NCBI GenBank assembly: GCA_945889235.1
Contig: CAMDBK010000041.1
Location: 1 to 15,062, forward strand
Length of the DNA: 15,062 nt
Source of the DNA: Chitinophaga pinensis
GTDB lineage: Bacteria > Bacteroidota > Bacteroidia > SXHM01
Reading direction: 5' to 3'
The notes under the pieces are model-generated. The model saw nothing but the letters and a program-made list of their open reading frames with translations, was not told the DNA's origin and did no database searches. Of the stretch, positions 5,748 through 14,000 are shown one piece after another. Made by a program: the position numbers and the translations under genes. Numbering within the stretch: position 1 is the first letter of the stretch; the number at the start of each line of letters is the position of its first letter.

Positions 5748-8700
5748 TTAATTAAGAATTACTAATTTTTCAAATGCCTGAGCGGTGTAGCCTTCGGGTG
5801 TGCGAACTTTTACGCGATATACATAAACACCTCTTCCTATTTTCTGGTCAAAATCATCGCGTCCGTTCCAGTCAATTCCTTCGGCACGGAAACCATCGCA
5901 ATGCACTAACTGATTGATTGTTTTTACTGCTTTTCCTGAAACGGTAAATACCTGAATATTTACATCCAGATCGGTGCAGGGACGATTGTGTTCAAACATA
6001 AACTCGGTATGGGTTGTAAACGGATTGGGATAATTCAACACATGCTTCAAAGCTAAATCTGCCGATTGCGAAACAATGAATTCGGTATAAGCATCGGATG
6101 AATTATTGTAAACATCCCACACTTTCATTTTCAGGGTGTGCCTGCCTTCAGTCAATTGCGAGAAAGGATAGCGGACGCTTCCGCTCTGGTAACTGTTAAG
6201 GTCGGCCTGATAATATTCATTCAGCACCAACGTTTTGTTGGTGTTTTCGTCCAGCACGGCTGCAACATCATGTCCTATTCCATTGCCAACAGTATTAATT
6301 CCGCTGGGGTCGCTTACAACAGCATACAGCAATGGATTTTCGTTAGTAACACCGCCAAAAACAAATTTATCATCATTCATATAAAGACCAACCTGCGGAC
6401 CGTTTACATCATTGGCAACATTATCAGCCGAGCCACCTATGATTATATTTTCGTAAAAACCGTTTGCATCGGTAATGCCGTCATAGGCGTAATAGCTTAT
6501 TCTTCCTTTACCATAATTGTAGGAAATATCTTTAGGTACAATGAACGTAAAACTGAAATCGCCATTTGTTACGCTGGCTTTACCTTTATAAAGAATATTT
6601 TTCTGGAGTTTGAAATCAATTATTGGGCTTCCGGGATCATTACCCAACGTTGTTACAGTTGCTGCTTTGTCAAAAACGGTAGGGTAAATCAAGCCGTTGA
6701 AGCCGGTCATTTTATCACCATTGCGGTCACGAATTTCGCCCGCCACTGTAACTAAGCTCAACGCTTTTAAAGTATCAGCTGTACCTCCTACCGGATTTCC
6801 GTTTACTGAAGTAGTAACCACATTATTTTCGGGATAAGCAAGACGCTGTGCCGGGTCGCCAAGCAAAGAGAAATTGCGGCTGTTGGATATAACACCGTTG
6901 CTTCCTTCATTTAAGGTTCTTCGCATAACTTCACCCATTGTAGGCAAAGGCTCACCAACAACGGGGAAAAGGTGTTTGTAATAATTTTTATTCAGTGTAA
7001 AATTTGGCGCAGAAAAAACCAAGCGTGTAGTGGTGAACAATGCAATTCCTCCGCCATTCGGATTTAGTAAAACAAGTTCTCCTGCCGAGGTTCTTGCCGG
7101 ATCATCAAAGCGCGAAAACTCACAGGTTGCAGTTACAAAAGCAGGAAGATTTTCAATATTTGTCCAGCTGTTTATATCAGCTACTTCCAATACACGCTCG
7201 TGTGCCCAGCCAACTTCACCACCGTGTCCGGTGTAATTGATAACCAATGCACCTTTCAATACGCGGTTGTTTATAGCCTCTTTTACGGTAGGGTAACGCT
7301 GCCCGCCCGGAGTTGATTCCTGAATATAAGCATCAAAATAAATTTTGTCAAGGTTATAATTGTTTTGCGCAGTATCTAGTCCTTGTGCCAGTGCGTCTGC
7401 CTGCGTTAGATGTTGACCATTATCTTCGTCATCACCAACAAAACAAATCCAGTTTTTCCAGTCGGGCGATGATATGCTCACGGTTTGTGCGCTGCAAACA
7501 CTGGGGTTTGCATTAACGGTGGCAATGCCTTCATAATTCAGAATTTTGTTCACAACAATGGTGGCTTCCTGCAAGTTTTGTACAGGTAATCGTCCAATTC
7601 CTATATCCAGAAAATGTGGATTGCAGCTGTCGCATCCTTCAATCCAAACACCTTCGTTTGAATCAAGGAAACCAAAAAAATCATCGGAAACATACGCTGA
7701 AGTAGGGCTTAGTGACTGAGCAGATTGATAGGTTACAATACGATTGGTATTATTATCAAGGCGGTCGCGGTTATCATAAGACCCATCGCCAAACAGTAAA
7801 AGATATTTAGGCAATTCATCATCATTGGTGGCGCGGTCGTAAAACATTTTCATCATGTCGCGGATGGCAGAAACATCCTGTGCGCCTGAAGAAAACTCGT
7901 TATAAACCTGTTCTGGTGTAACAATGGCAACCGTAAGCGGACTAACTACATTGGTGCGGTGAAAATTAGCAAGGCGTTCAGCCTCACTTAAAAAATCAGG
8001 ATGTGCAACAATTACCATATCCACCTGCGGAAGTGCGTGGATATCCTGATTGACAACTAAACCTGCATTTACGGGTGTTAAATAAGATGAACCATTAAAA
8101 GCAATATACTCATGAATGGTTTCTGCCGATGCCCTGAACACTTGGTTAGAGCCTGAAACTGTTGCCATCTGCTGACGTACATTTATAGGGTCAGTAATAT
8201 CCCACACAGTAACAGATGAATTGGAATTACCCATTGTAAATTCAGCAATATTTCCTGTTCCTGCGCTTACTGCATCCCGGAAAATCATCTGATCACCTGA
8301 CATGGAAAGTGCTCTTCGTACATTCAATTCAATATAATTGAGCCAGGCTACTGCTGAAGAAAATCCACCTTTATTATAGGTAACATTTACATTCAGTGTT
8401 GAAGTTGAAGTAGTAAAGTCCAGGTTTCCGGTTCCGTCAGAAGCCTGAGCATTTACATAACTACCTGTAGTATTTTGAAAAGGGATACTTAAGGGAGAGC
8501 CATTATTAACCTTCACGGTAAATGAAGTGCTGGAGCCCGAACCGCAGGCACACTGTGCTGCACCGGTAACTTTAATAGTTGAAGCAAGTGAACCATCAAT
8601 ATTGGGAAAAGAAAAAGAAAAATCATACGAGTTCTGAATATCAAAATACTCACCGTACCACTGCCTTCCTGATTTTACCAGATTTTTTTCGTCTGTTTCG

Positions 8701-9671
8701 TGAAATGCGTAATCGTTAAAGCTGTTTACAGTATGCGTTACAGACTGGTCGGATGATGCCAGCGTAGCTACCCGCTTACCTGGACCTAAATCAGCAGTAA
8801 TAAAGTAATACGTATTATCGGAGTAATCATTAATTATGTGTTCAAACTTACTTGTGCCACTATTATAGGTCCAGCGGTGTGGCGATTCTCCATAAAACAA
8901 AATATAATCACTGGCATTAAAGCTGTTGTCGCTTTCACCAACAACCACTACAGCATTTTCCTGCAAATCATCGTAACGTACTGTTCCGTTATCTTTTGCC
9001 ACCATGCCGCCACTGTTTCCATAAACACGAATATTTTTAGGATTTACCCCGCTTACATTCATTCCAAGTTCCTGCAACTGTTCGTAAGAAAGCTTATAAA
9101 TTCCATCAGCACTAACCGAAACTTTATACCAGCTTCCCGAAGAAAGAACAGAATTAGAAGCATACGCAGTGGATGATTTTGGCTGAAACGATTTAAAATC
9201 GGTAGCCACAATCTGCAAATCAAAGCTCAACAATTTCTCATATTGTCCCGAAGAAGGATTTTTACGAACAGGGATAAATGAAACAACCGATATTTTTTTC
9301 TTTCTATCATAAGCCACCGAAGCGCTTACTTCAATTTCAGAACCTATTTTATCAAGCCCTTCTATTTTTAGTAATTCCGCTGCTTCAAAAACTGCATAAA
9401 CAGGATTTATTATAAATGCTTTGATGTGCGAAGCATTATTTTCAGTTGCTCCTTTATAAACATAAACGGGCAAATAATTTTTTGACTCATCGTAAACGGC
9501 ACCATCAAAATAAAGAAATGATTTTTCAATTCCTTCTGCCGGAGTTTCCTTTTTTACGGCACCCCAGTTTATTGTTTTTTTACCTGAGTTCCGCTGTTTC
9601 GCATATTGCGAAAATGCCAGTGATGGCAATAGAAACACAGCAACAGCTAAAAGATGAATGTTAGTTTTCAT
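5748..9671 (-). CDS. porU: Type IX secretion sortase PorU (gingipain-like C25 cysteine peptidase)
   Basis: PorU cleaves the C-terminal signal from Type IX cargo at the cell surface and joins the cargo to lipopolysaccharide or releases it. The 1307-residue protein starts with a signal peptide (cleavage near LAFS-Q22). GSWYKVSVSADGIYKL (about 179-194) is the typical PorU N-terminal domain wording. The C25 peptidase domain spans roughly 545-945, with catalytic His in NYTGHGGEVGW (H816) and Cys in TATCEFSRFDD (C850). The 34-residue spacing is close to that of H657/C690 in Porphyromonas gingivalis PorU. LLGDPAQRLAYP ends the catalytic part. The C-terminus has LNYPNPF (near 1210) and VYVYRVKV, a FlgD/CTD-like beta domain that in PorU is retained and contacts PorV. 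No frameshift is seen. It is the first gene of the minus-strand unit with porV, ispF and cdd. Confidence 0.96.
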   Translation of the reverse strand: MKTNIHLLAVAVFLLPSLAFSQYAKQRNSGKKTINWGAVKKETPAEGIEKSFLYFDGAVYDESKNYLPVYVYKGATENNASHIKAFIINPVYAVFEAAELLKIEGLDKIGSEIEVSASVAYDRKKKISVVSFIPVRKNPSSGQYEKLLSFDLQIVATDFKSFQPKSSTAYASNSVLSSGSWYKVSVSADGIYKLSYEQLQELGMNVSGVNPKNIRVYGNSGGMVAKDNGTVRYDDLQENAVVVVGESDNSFNASDYILFYGESPHRWTYNSGTSKFEHIINDYSDNTYYFITADLGPGKRVATLASSDQSVTHTVNSFNDYAFHETDEKNLVKSGRQWYGEYFDIQNSYDFSFSFPNIDGSLASTIKVTGAAQCACGSGSSTSFTVKVNNGSPLSIPFQNTTGSYVNAQASDGTGNLDFTTSTSTLNVNVTYNKGGFSSAVAWLNYIELNVRRALSMSGDQMIFRDAVSAGTGNIAEFTMGNSNSSVTVWDITDPINVRQQMATVSGSNQVFRASAETIHEYIAFNGSSYLTPVNAGLVVNQDIHALPQVDMVIVAHPDFLSEAERLANFHRTNVVSPLTVAIVTPEQVYNEFSSGAQDVSAIRDMMKMFYDRATNDDELPKYLLLFGDGSYDNRDRLDNNTNRIVTYQSAQSLSPTSAYVSDDFFGFLDSNEGVWIEGCDSCNPHFLDIGIGRLPVQNLQEATIVVNKILNYEGIATVNANPSVCSAQTVSISSPDWKNWICFVGDDEDNGQHLTQADALAQGLDTAQNNYNLDKIYFDAYIQESTPGGQRYPTVKEAINNRVLKGALVINYTGHGGEVGWAHERVLEVADINSWTNIENLPAFVTATCEFSRFDDPARTSAGELVLLNPNGGGIALFTTTRLVFSAPNFTLNKNYYKHLFPVVGEPLPTMGEVMRRTLNEGSNGVISNSRNFSLLGDPAQRLAYPENNVVTTSVNGNPVGGTADTLKALSLVTVAGEIRDRNGDKMTGFNGLIYPTVFDKAATVTTLGNDPGSPIIDFKLQKNILYKGKASVTNGDFSFTFIVPKDISYNYGKGRISYYAYDGITDANGFYENIIIGGSADNVANDVNGPQVGLYMNDDKFVFGGVTNENPLLYAVVSDPSGINTVGNGIGHDVAAVLDENTNKTLVLNEYYQADLNSYQSGSVRYPFSQLTEGRHTLKMKVWDVYNNSSDAYTEFIVSQSADLALKHVLNYPNPFTTHTEFMFEHNRPCTDLDVNIQVFTVSGKAVKTINQLVHCDGFRAEGIDWNGRDDFDQKIGRGVYVYRVKVRTPEGYTAQAFEKLVILN

Positions 9672-9801
9672 TCTTTTGGTTTTTAAATAAATTTGTTCTT
9701 CACGCTTCCGGTTTTCAACAAAAGAAAATCGGTGTTTTTTTAATCAAAAATCAGAGTAGAAATCTGCGATATGCGTGGTATAAGAATTGAATTAAGAACG
9801 G

Positions 9802-9831
9802 CAAAGATAGATTATTTCTGAAAAAACCAAA
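9802..9831 (-). promoter_or_regulatory. Promoter of the porU-porV-ispF-cdd unit
   Basis: On the minus strand a -33 TTTG (9831-9828) and a perfect -7 TATCTTTG (9809-9802) are separated by 18 bp, the best match to the Bacteroidota consensus in this window. The predicted transcription start is near 9795, about 120 nt before the porU ATG. Confidence 0.7.
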
Positions 9832-9968
9832 TAATAAATTAAAAAACATCGATAACTGTCATGATTTAAGTGATTGTTCTTACAGGAGAATAAAAATTAT
9901 TAACCTTAAAATGAGGCTGCATACTAAAAATCTTTTTTCTGCGTTTTTTATTTAAGAATAATATTTTC

Positions 9969-9976
9969 TATATTTG
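9969..9976 (+). promoter_or_regulatory. -7 promoter box of the PorP-like/gldJ unit
   Basis: TATATTTG matches TAnnTTTG exactly. The predicted start is near 9983, about 60 nt upstream of the ATG at 10045. The -33 region is a T-rich tract without a clear TTTG. Confidence 0.5.
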
Positions 9977-10044
9977 TTACCCTTATAGACGACCGTAAAC
10001 GCAGTATTTTATACAAACGATATTAACTAAATCTCAATAACAGC

Positions 10045-11013
10045 ATGGTAAAGCGATTACTTTTTATCACCCTGCTTGCTCTGTCACTTATAGACAGCGC
10101 AAAAGCACAAGACCCGCAATTTACCCAGTTTTATGCCAATCCTCTTTATTTAAACCCCGCTTTTGCCGGTACGGCAATTTGCCCACGTATTATTATGAAT
10201 TACCGTAACCAATGGCCTGCCATTTCGGGTACGTATGTTACTTATAGCGCTTCATATGACCAGCATTTTGATGCCTTGCACGGAGGGGTTGGACTTTTAG
10301 TAACCAACGACAGAGCAGGAGAAGGAACATTAAATACATTAGGTATTAACCTGATTTATTCATACCGCCTGGAAGTAAGCCGTAAATTCTCAATGAAATT
10401 AGGTTTGCAGGCAAGCTACATGCAAAAGAAAATTGACTGGAGTAAATTAACTTTTGGCGACCAGATTGACCCCCGTTATGGCTTTATCTACAATACAAAT
10501 GAAATAGGTCCTAATAGCCCTACGCGCGGATTTCCTGATTTCTCAGCAGGTCTTCTTGGTTTCAGCGAACGTTTTTATGTGGGCGCTGCTGTACACCATT
10601 TAACTCAACCCGATGAAGGTTTTCTTGGAGTAAGCAAACTGCCTATGAAAATTACAGGACACATAGGTTTTGTTTCGTATTTCAACAAGAAAAGAAAAGA
10701 AAAAGGAAGCTGGTCGCTTAACGTATTGTATCAGCAGCAGCAGGATTTCCAACAAATCAACTACGGATTTTATATCAACAAAGGCGTTTTTGTAGGCGGA
10801 TTATGGTTCAGACAGAACTTTTTCAACGCAGATGCGTTTATAGCCCTTGTCGGATTCCAATATCAAGGATTTAAATTCGGCTACAGCTATGATGTTACCG
10901 TTTCTAAACTAAGTAATGCAACTGCCGGTTCGCACGAATTTTCGGTGGCTTTGCAATTCCCCTGCAAGCCTAAGAAGAAGAAGTTCAGAGCCATCAGTTG
11001 TCCTTCGTTCTAA
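10045..11013 (+). CDS. PorP/SprF-family Type IX secretion outer-membrane protein
   Basis: A 322-residue protein with signal peptide (MVKRLLFITLLALSLIDSAK, cleavage before or near AQ-DPQ). Immediately after it comes the family hallmark DPQFTQFYANPLYLNPAFAG and NYRNQWPAISGTYVTYSASY. The rest alternates like an outer-membrane beta-barrel (GGVGLLVTNDRAGEGTLNT, GLQASYMQKKIDW, FKFGYSYDVTVSKL, GSHEFSVALQF). PorP anchors the PorK/N ring to the outer membrane, whereas SprF helps export the SprB adhesin. Bacteroidota encode several paralogues, and because this copy lies beside gldJ and not porK-L-M-N, I cannot say which role it has. The tail is Lys-rich (KPKKKKF). It is 70 bp upstream of gldJ with no clear terminator between, so the two are probably cotranscribed. 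Confidence 0.9.
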   Translation: MVKRLLFITLLALSLIDSAKAQDPQFTQFYANPLYLNPAFAGTAICPRIIMNYRNQWPAISGTYVTYSASYDQHFDALHGGVGLLVTNDRAGEGTLNTLGINLIYSYRLEVSRKFSMKLGLQASYMQKKIDWSKLTFGDQIDPRYGFIYNTNEIGPNSPTRGFPDFSAGLLGFSERFYVGAAVHHLTQPDEGFLGVSKLPMKITGHIGFVSYFNKKRKEKGSWSLNVLYQQQQDFQQINYGFYINKGVFVGGLWFRQNFFNADAFIALVGFQYQGFKFGYSYDVTVSKLSNATAGSHEFSVALQFPCKPKKKKFRAISCPSF

Positions 11014-11083
11014 AAATAATTTTATCAGCACACAATAATAATTTTTTCGCAGCGTTATACAATTAAAACCAATTCATAAAAAC

Positions 11084-12556
11084 ATGAAAACACTAAAAGG
11101 AATAGCAATTAAATTATCGGCTATGTCTTTAGTTCTGGCAACAATTACTTCATGCCAGAAAGAGAAATCAAGCACTACCGGATGGGACTACAACAATTCA
11201 AAAAACGGAGGTTTTGAGGTTGTAGACTATGAAGGTCAGGAAACCGGACCCGGTCTGGTATTCATTGAAGGCGGAACATTTTCAATGGGGCGTGTTGAGC
11301 AGGATGTACGCTATGATTGGAATAACGTACCAAGAAGGGTCAGCGTTTCTTCATTTTACATGGATGAAACAGAGGTGAAAAATGTGGACTACCGCGAATA
11401 CCTTTACTGGCTTACCCGCGTTTATTATGAAAGCTATCCTGAGGTTTTCAAAAAAGCATTGCCTGACACATTGGTATGGAGAGATAAATTAGCTTACAAC
11501 GAGCCGTATGTAGAATTATACCTACGCCACCCGTCTTACCAGTATTATCCTGTTGTGGGTATTAATTGGTTGCAGGCTACCGATTATTGCGCTTGGAGAA
11601 CTGACCGTGTCAATGAAATGATTTTGATTCGTGAAGGCATTTTGCGTGTAAACCCAAATCAGGTAGATGATGATAACTTTAATACAGAAGCCTACTTAGC
11701 CGGACAATACGAAGGTTTGGTAAAAAGCGATTTGTATGACCTTGACCCGAATAAAGATACCCGCAAAGTGCGTATTGAGGACGGAATATTTCTTCCTGAA
11801 TACCGTTTACCAACTGAAGCTGAGTGGGAATTTGCTGCACTTGGGTTAATTGGAAACACCGTATTTGAAAGGGTAACTGAACGGAAATTATATCCATGGA
11901 ACGGAGAAACTGTACGTAATCCCGATGAAAAATATAAAGGTGATATGTTAGCCAACTTCAAAAGAGGCCGTGGTGATAACATGGGTGTTGCAGGAAACCT
12001 TAATGACAATGCTGATATTCCAGCACCGGTTGATTCATACTGGCCAAATGATTATGGTCTGTATAACATGGCGGGTAACGTAAGTGAGTGGGTTATGGAT
12101 ATTTATCGTCCGCTTTCTCCTGAGGATGAAACTGATTTCCGTTCGTTCAGAGGTAACGTTTATCAAACACAGTTGAGAGACGAGGAAGGAGCAATTGCCG
12201 AGAAAGATAGTCTTGGGCGTGTTATTCAAAGAAATGTAACAGAAGAAGAAAGTCTTGACAGAAGAAACTACAACAAATCAGATAACATCAATTATGTAGA
12301 CGGTGATTTTGAATCAAGTATTTTCTTTAATAACGAAGAGTTTAAAGATGATGCAAAAACCGATAAAAGGATGTATGATTACGGAATTACTTCGTTGATT
12401 AATGATAAAGCCCGCGTTTACAAAGGTGGTTCATGGAAAGACCGTGCATATTGGTTGGTTCCCGGAACACGTAGATATTTGGATGAAAAACAAAGCACTG
12501 ATTATATAGGTTTCAGATGCGCAATGACCAGAGTTGGTAGTCCAAACGGATTTTAA
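11084..12556 (+). CDS. gldJ: Gliding motility / Type IX secretion lipoprotein GldJ
   Basis: GldJ is a lipoprotein of the formylglycine-generating enzyme (FGE/SUMF1) fold, required for gliding and for stability of the GldK-containing secretion machinery. The 490-residue protein has a lipoprotein signal with C24 in ITSC. Then come GLVFIEGGTFSMGRVEQDV and YDWNNVPRRVSVSSFYMDET (about 58-96), the FGE N-terminal core. ALPDTLVWR, VGINWLQATDYCAWRTDRVN, LPTEAEWEFAA, YNMAGNVSEWV and a final KGGSW...YIGFRCAMTRVG follow. The FGE catalytic cysteines that follow GGS are replaced (GGSWKDRAYW), so it is a structural pseudo-enzyme. The MGRVEQDVRYDWNN and PDTLVW wording, and its place near porV-porU and before murF, favour GldJ over its paralogue GldK, which would be followed by gldL. 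It is somewhat shorter than F. johnsoniae GldJ (about 560 residues, from memory). Confidence 0.88.
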   Translation: MKTLKGIAIKLSAMSLVLATITSCQKEKSSTTGWDYNNSKNGGFEVVDYEGQETGPGLVFIEGGTFSMGRVEQDVRYDWNNVPRRVSVSSFYMDETEVKNVDYREYLYWLTRVYYESYPEVFKKALPDTLVWRDKLAYNEPYVELYLRHPSYQYYPVVGINWLQATDYCAWRTDRVNEMILIREGILRVNPNQVDDDNFNTEAYLAGQYEGLVKSDLYDLDPNKDTRKVRIEDGIFLPEYRLPTEAEWEFAALGLIGNTVFERVTERKLYPWNGETVRNPDEKYKGDMLANFKRGRGDNMGVAGNLNDNADIPAPVDSYWPNDYGLYNMAGNVSEWVMDIYRPLSPEDETDFRSFRGNVYQTQLRDEEGAIAEKDSLGRVIQRNVTEEESLDRRNYNKSDNINYVDGDFESSIFFNNEEFKDDAKTDKRMYDYGITSLINDKARVYKGGSWKDRAYWLVPGTRRYLDEKQSTDYIGFRCAMTRVGSPNGF

Positions 12557-12576
12557 TAACTGAAGGTTAATAAATA

Positions 12577-12612
12577 AAAAAGCCCCGCTGAATTAATTCA
12601 GCGGGGCTTTTT
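12577..12612 (+). terminator. Perfect palindromic terminator after gldJ
   Basis: Arms 12577-12594 and 12595-12612 are exact reverse complements over 18 bp (core AAGCCCCGCTGAATT), with a run of five A at the start and five T at the end. It could therefore work in both directions. In a real transcript the central AATT/AATT bases would form the loop. It begins 20 bp after the gldJ stop and ends 11 bp before the murF start codon. Confidence 0.92.
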
Positions 12613-12619
12613 ACTTTTA
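12612..12619 (+). promoter_or_regulatory. Possible -7 box directly before murF
   Basis: TACTTTTA matches TAnnTTTG at all but the last base and ends 4 bp before the murF ATG. If used, the transcript would be leaderless or nearly so. The -33 position falls inside the terminator palindrome and has no TTTG. Confidence 0.25.
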
Positions 12620-12623
12620 CGGC

Positions 12624-13937
12624 ATGACAACTATTTCAGCATTATATGAGCTTTTTCAGCAACACCCCGTTGTTTGCACCGATACCAGAAACATTATTCC
12701 TGGTTCACTTTTTTTTTCCCTGAAAGGAGAAAACTTTAACGCAAATACATTTGCGGCAGAAGCCATTGAAAAAGGCTGTGCGTATGCCGTTATTGATGAA
12801 GCTGAATTTGTGAGAGGAGATAAATTTCTGTTGGTTAAGGATGTATTAAAGACATTACAGGATCTGGCGGCACATCATCGAAAACAATTGAAAATTCCTG
12901 TAATCGGAATAACAGGAACCAACGGAAAAACTACTACTAAAGAACTGATTAATTCGGTTTTAAAAGAGAAGTATGAATGTTTTGCCACAAAAGGAAATTT
13001 GAATAATCATATTGGTGTTCCGTTGTCGTTATTGTCATTAACAAAAGAACATGAACTGGCAGTGATTGAAATGGGTGCCAGCAAGCCGGGCGACATTGAA
13101 GAATTATGCAACATTGCTTTTCCTAATTATGGAATAATTACCAATATAGGCCGAGCTCACCTTGAAGGAATGGGCGGTTTTGAAGGTGTGTTAAAAACAA
13201 AGACTGAATTATTCAGGCATATTAAATCACACGGGAAATTAATTTTTGTAAATGCAGATGATGATTTGCTTATGCAACACGCAAAAGGATTTAAGTGCTT
13301 TACTTATGGAAAATCTGAAAGCGCTGATGTAGCTGGCGGACTTATTTCGGGCGATGCCGAATTAATTGTAAAGTGGAAAACAAAAAAAGATGCTGCTGAA
13401 ACTATAGTTGCTTCTCACCTTCCGGGCACGTACAATTTTTCAAATATAATGGCAGCAATTTGCATCGGAAACTATTTCGGACTTTCTGCTGAGCAAATAA
13501 ATAGGGGAATTGAAAATTATATTCCAACCAACAACCGTTCACAGCTTGTTAAATCAGGGAGCAACATAATTTTGATGGATGCTTATAATGCCAATCCATC
13601 AAGTGTTGAGGCAGCTCTGGAAAATTTTGAACGCATTAAGGGTGAGAACAAAATCATAATCCTTGGTGAAATGCTTGAACTGGGTGAAACCTCAGCACAG
13701 GAGCATGAGCAAATTCTTAAATTGGTTGAGAAATTGACATTGTCACACTGTTATTTTGTAGGTAGTAATTTTCTTGCACTTCGTGAAAATTTTCCTCAGC
13801 ATTCATATTTTAACAATGTGAATGAGTTAGTTGAATTTCTGAAAAACAATGCAATAAAGAATTCCACAATTCTTATAAAAGGTTCAAGAGGAAACAAGCT
13901 TGAAAAATTATCAGAAGTTTTTGTTTCAACGGTTTAA
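12624..13937 (+). CDS. murF: UDP-N-acetylmuramoyl-tripeptide--D-alanyl-D-alanine ligase (MurF)
   Basis: Cytoplasmic ATP-dependent ligase that adds D-Ala-D-Ala to the UDP-MurNAc tripeptide, the last soluble step of peptidoglycan precursor synthesis. The 437-residue protein has the three Mur domains. The UDP-sugar binding part contains VCTDTRNIIPGSLFFSLKGE (about 17-36). The central ATPase domain contains the P-loop GTNGKTTTKE (98-107), NNHIGVPLSLLSL, EMGASKPGDIEELC and NIGRAHLEGMGGFEGVLKTK (with the Lys-rich loop that carries the carbamylated lysine in Mur ligases). The C-terminal domain starts near NNRSQLV and contains MDAYNANPSSVEAAL, the MurF-specific signature. The length is normal. It follows gldJ but is separated by a strong terminator, so its expression needs read-through or a promoter at its very start. 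Confidence 0.96.
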   Translation: MTTISALYELFQQHPVVCTDTRNIIPGSLFFSLKGENFNANTFAAEAIEKGCAYAVIDEAEFVRGDKFLLVKDVLKTLQDLAAHHRKQLKIPVIGITGTNGKTTTKELINSVLKEKYECFATKGNLNNHIGVPLSLLSLTKEHELAVIEMGASKPGDIEELCNIAFPNYGIITNIGRAHLEGMGGFEGVLKTKTELFRHIKSHGKLIFVNADDDLLMQHAKGFKCFTYGKSESADVAGGLISGDAELIVKWKTKKDAAETIVASHLPGTYNFSNIMAAICIGNYFGLSAEQINRGIENYIPTNNRSQLVKSGSNIILMDAYNANPSSVEAALENFERIKGENKIIILGEMLELGETSAQEHEQILKLVEKLTLSHCYFVGSNFLALRENFPQHSYFNNVNELVEFLKNNAIKNSTILIKGSRGNKLEKLSEVFVSTV

Positions 13938-13962
13938 CAAGACTGTTAAAAAACGTTAAACC
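13931..13962 (+). repeat. Weak inverted repeat overlapping the murF stop
   Basis: GGTTTAAC (13931-13938) and GTTAAACC (13955-13962) form an 8-bp inverted repeat around a 16-nt A-rich loop. There is no proper T-tract after it, so it is at best a weak terminator for murF. Confidence 0.3.
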
Positions 13963-13987
13963 CTTTAATTACAAAGAGGTTTAGCCC

Positions 13988-13995
13988 TACTTTTG
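13988..13995 (+). promoter_or_regulatory. -7 box directly before the histidine kinase gene
   Basis: TACTTTTG is a perfect TAnnTTTG match ending 5 bp before the ATG at 14001, so a transcript from it would begin at or next to the start codon. The -33 region offers only TTTA (13964-13967), 20 bp upstream. Confidence 0.4.
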
Positions 13996-14000
13996 GGGCA

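Larger units (their letters stand above)
9672..10044. other. Divergent promoter region between porU and the PorP-like gene
   Basis: This 373-bp AT-rich gap is the only long stretch without a gene. It holds a minus-strand promoter for porU (9802-9831) and a plus-strand -7 box for the PorP-like gene (9969-9976), about 160 bp apart. The porU leader of about 120 nt (9795-9672) and the porP-like leader of about 60 nt contain no clear hairpin, riboswitch or small gene that I can support. The middle (9832-9968) may hold a shared regulator site, but I see no convincing palindrome. Confidence 0.7.

Noticed and set aside
6138..6755. 205-codon plus-strand open frame inside porU
   Set aside because: It is antisense to a confidently identified gene, has no recognisable domain or promoter, and looks like a by-product of porU codon use.
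11692..12009. Minus-strand open frames within gldJ
   Set aside because: They lie antisense to conserved FGE-domain motifs and show no protein-like features.
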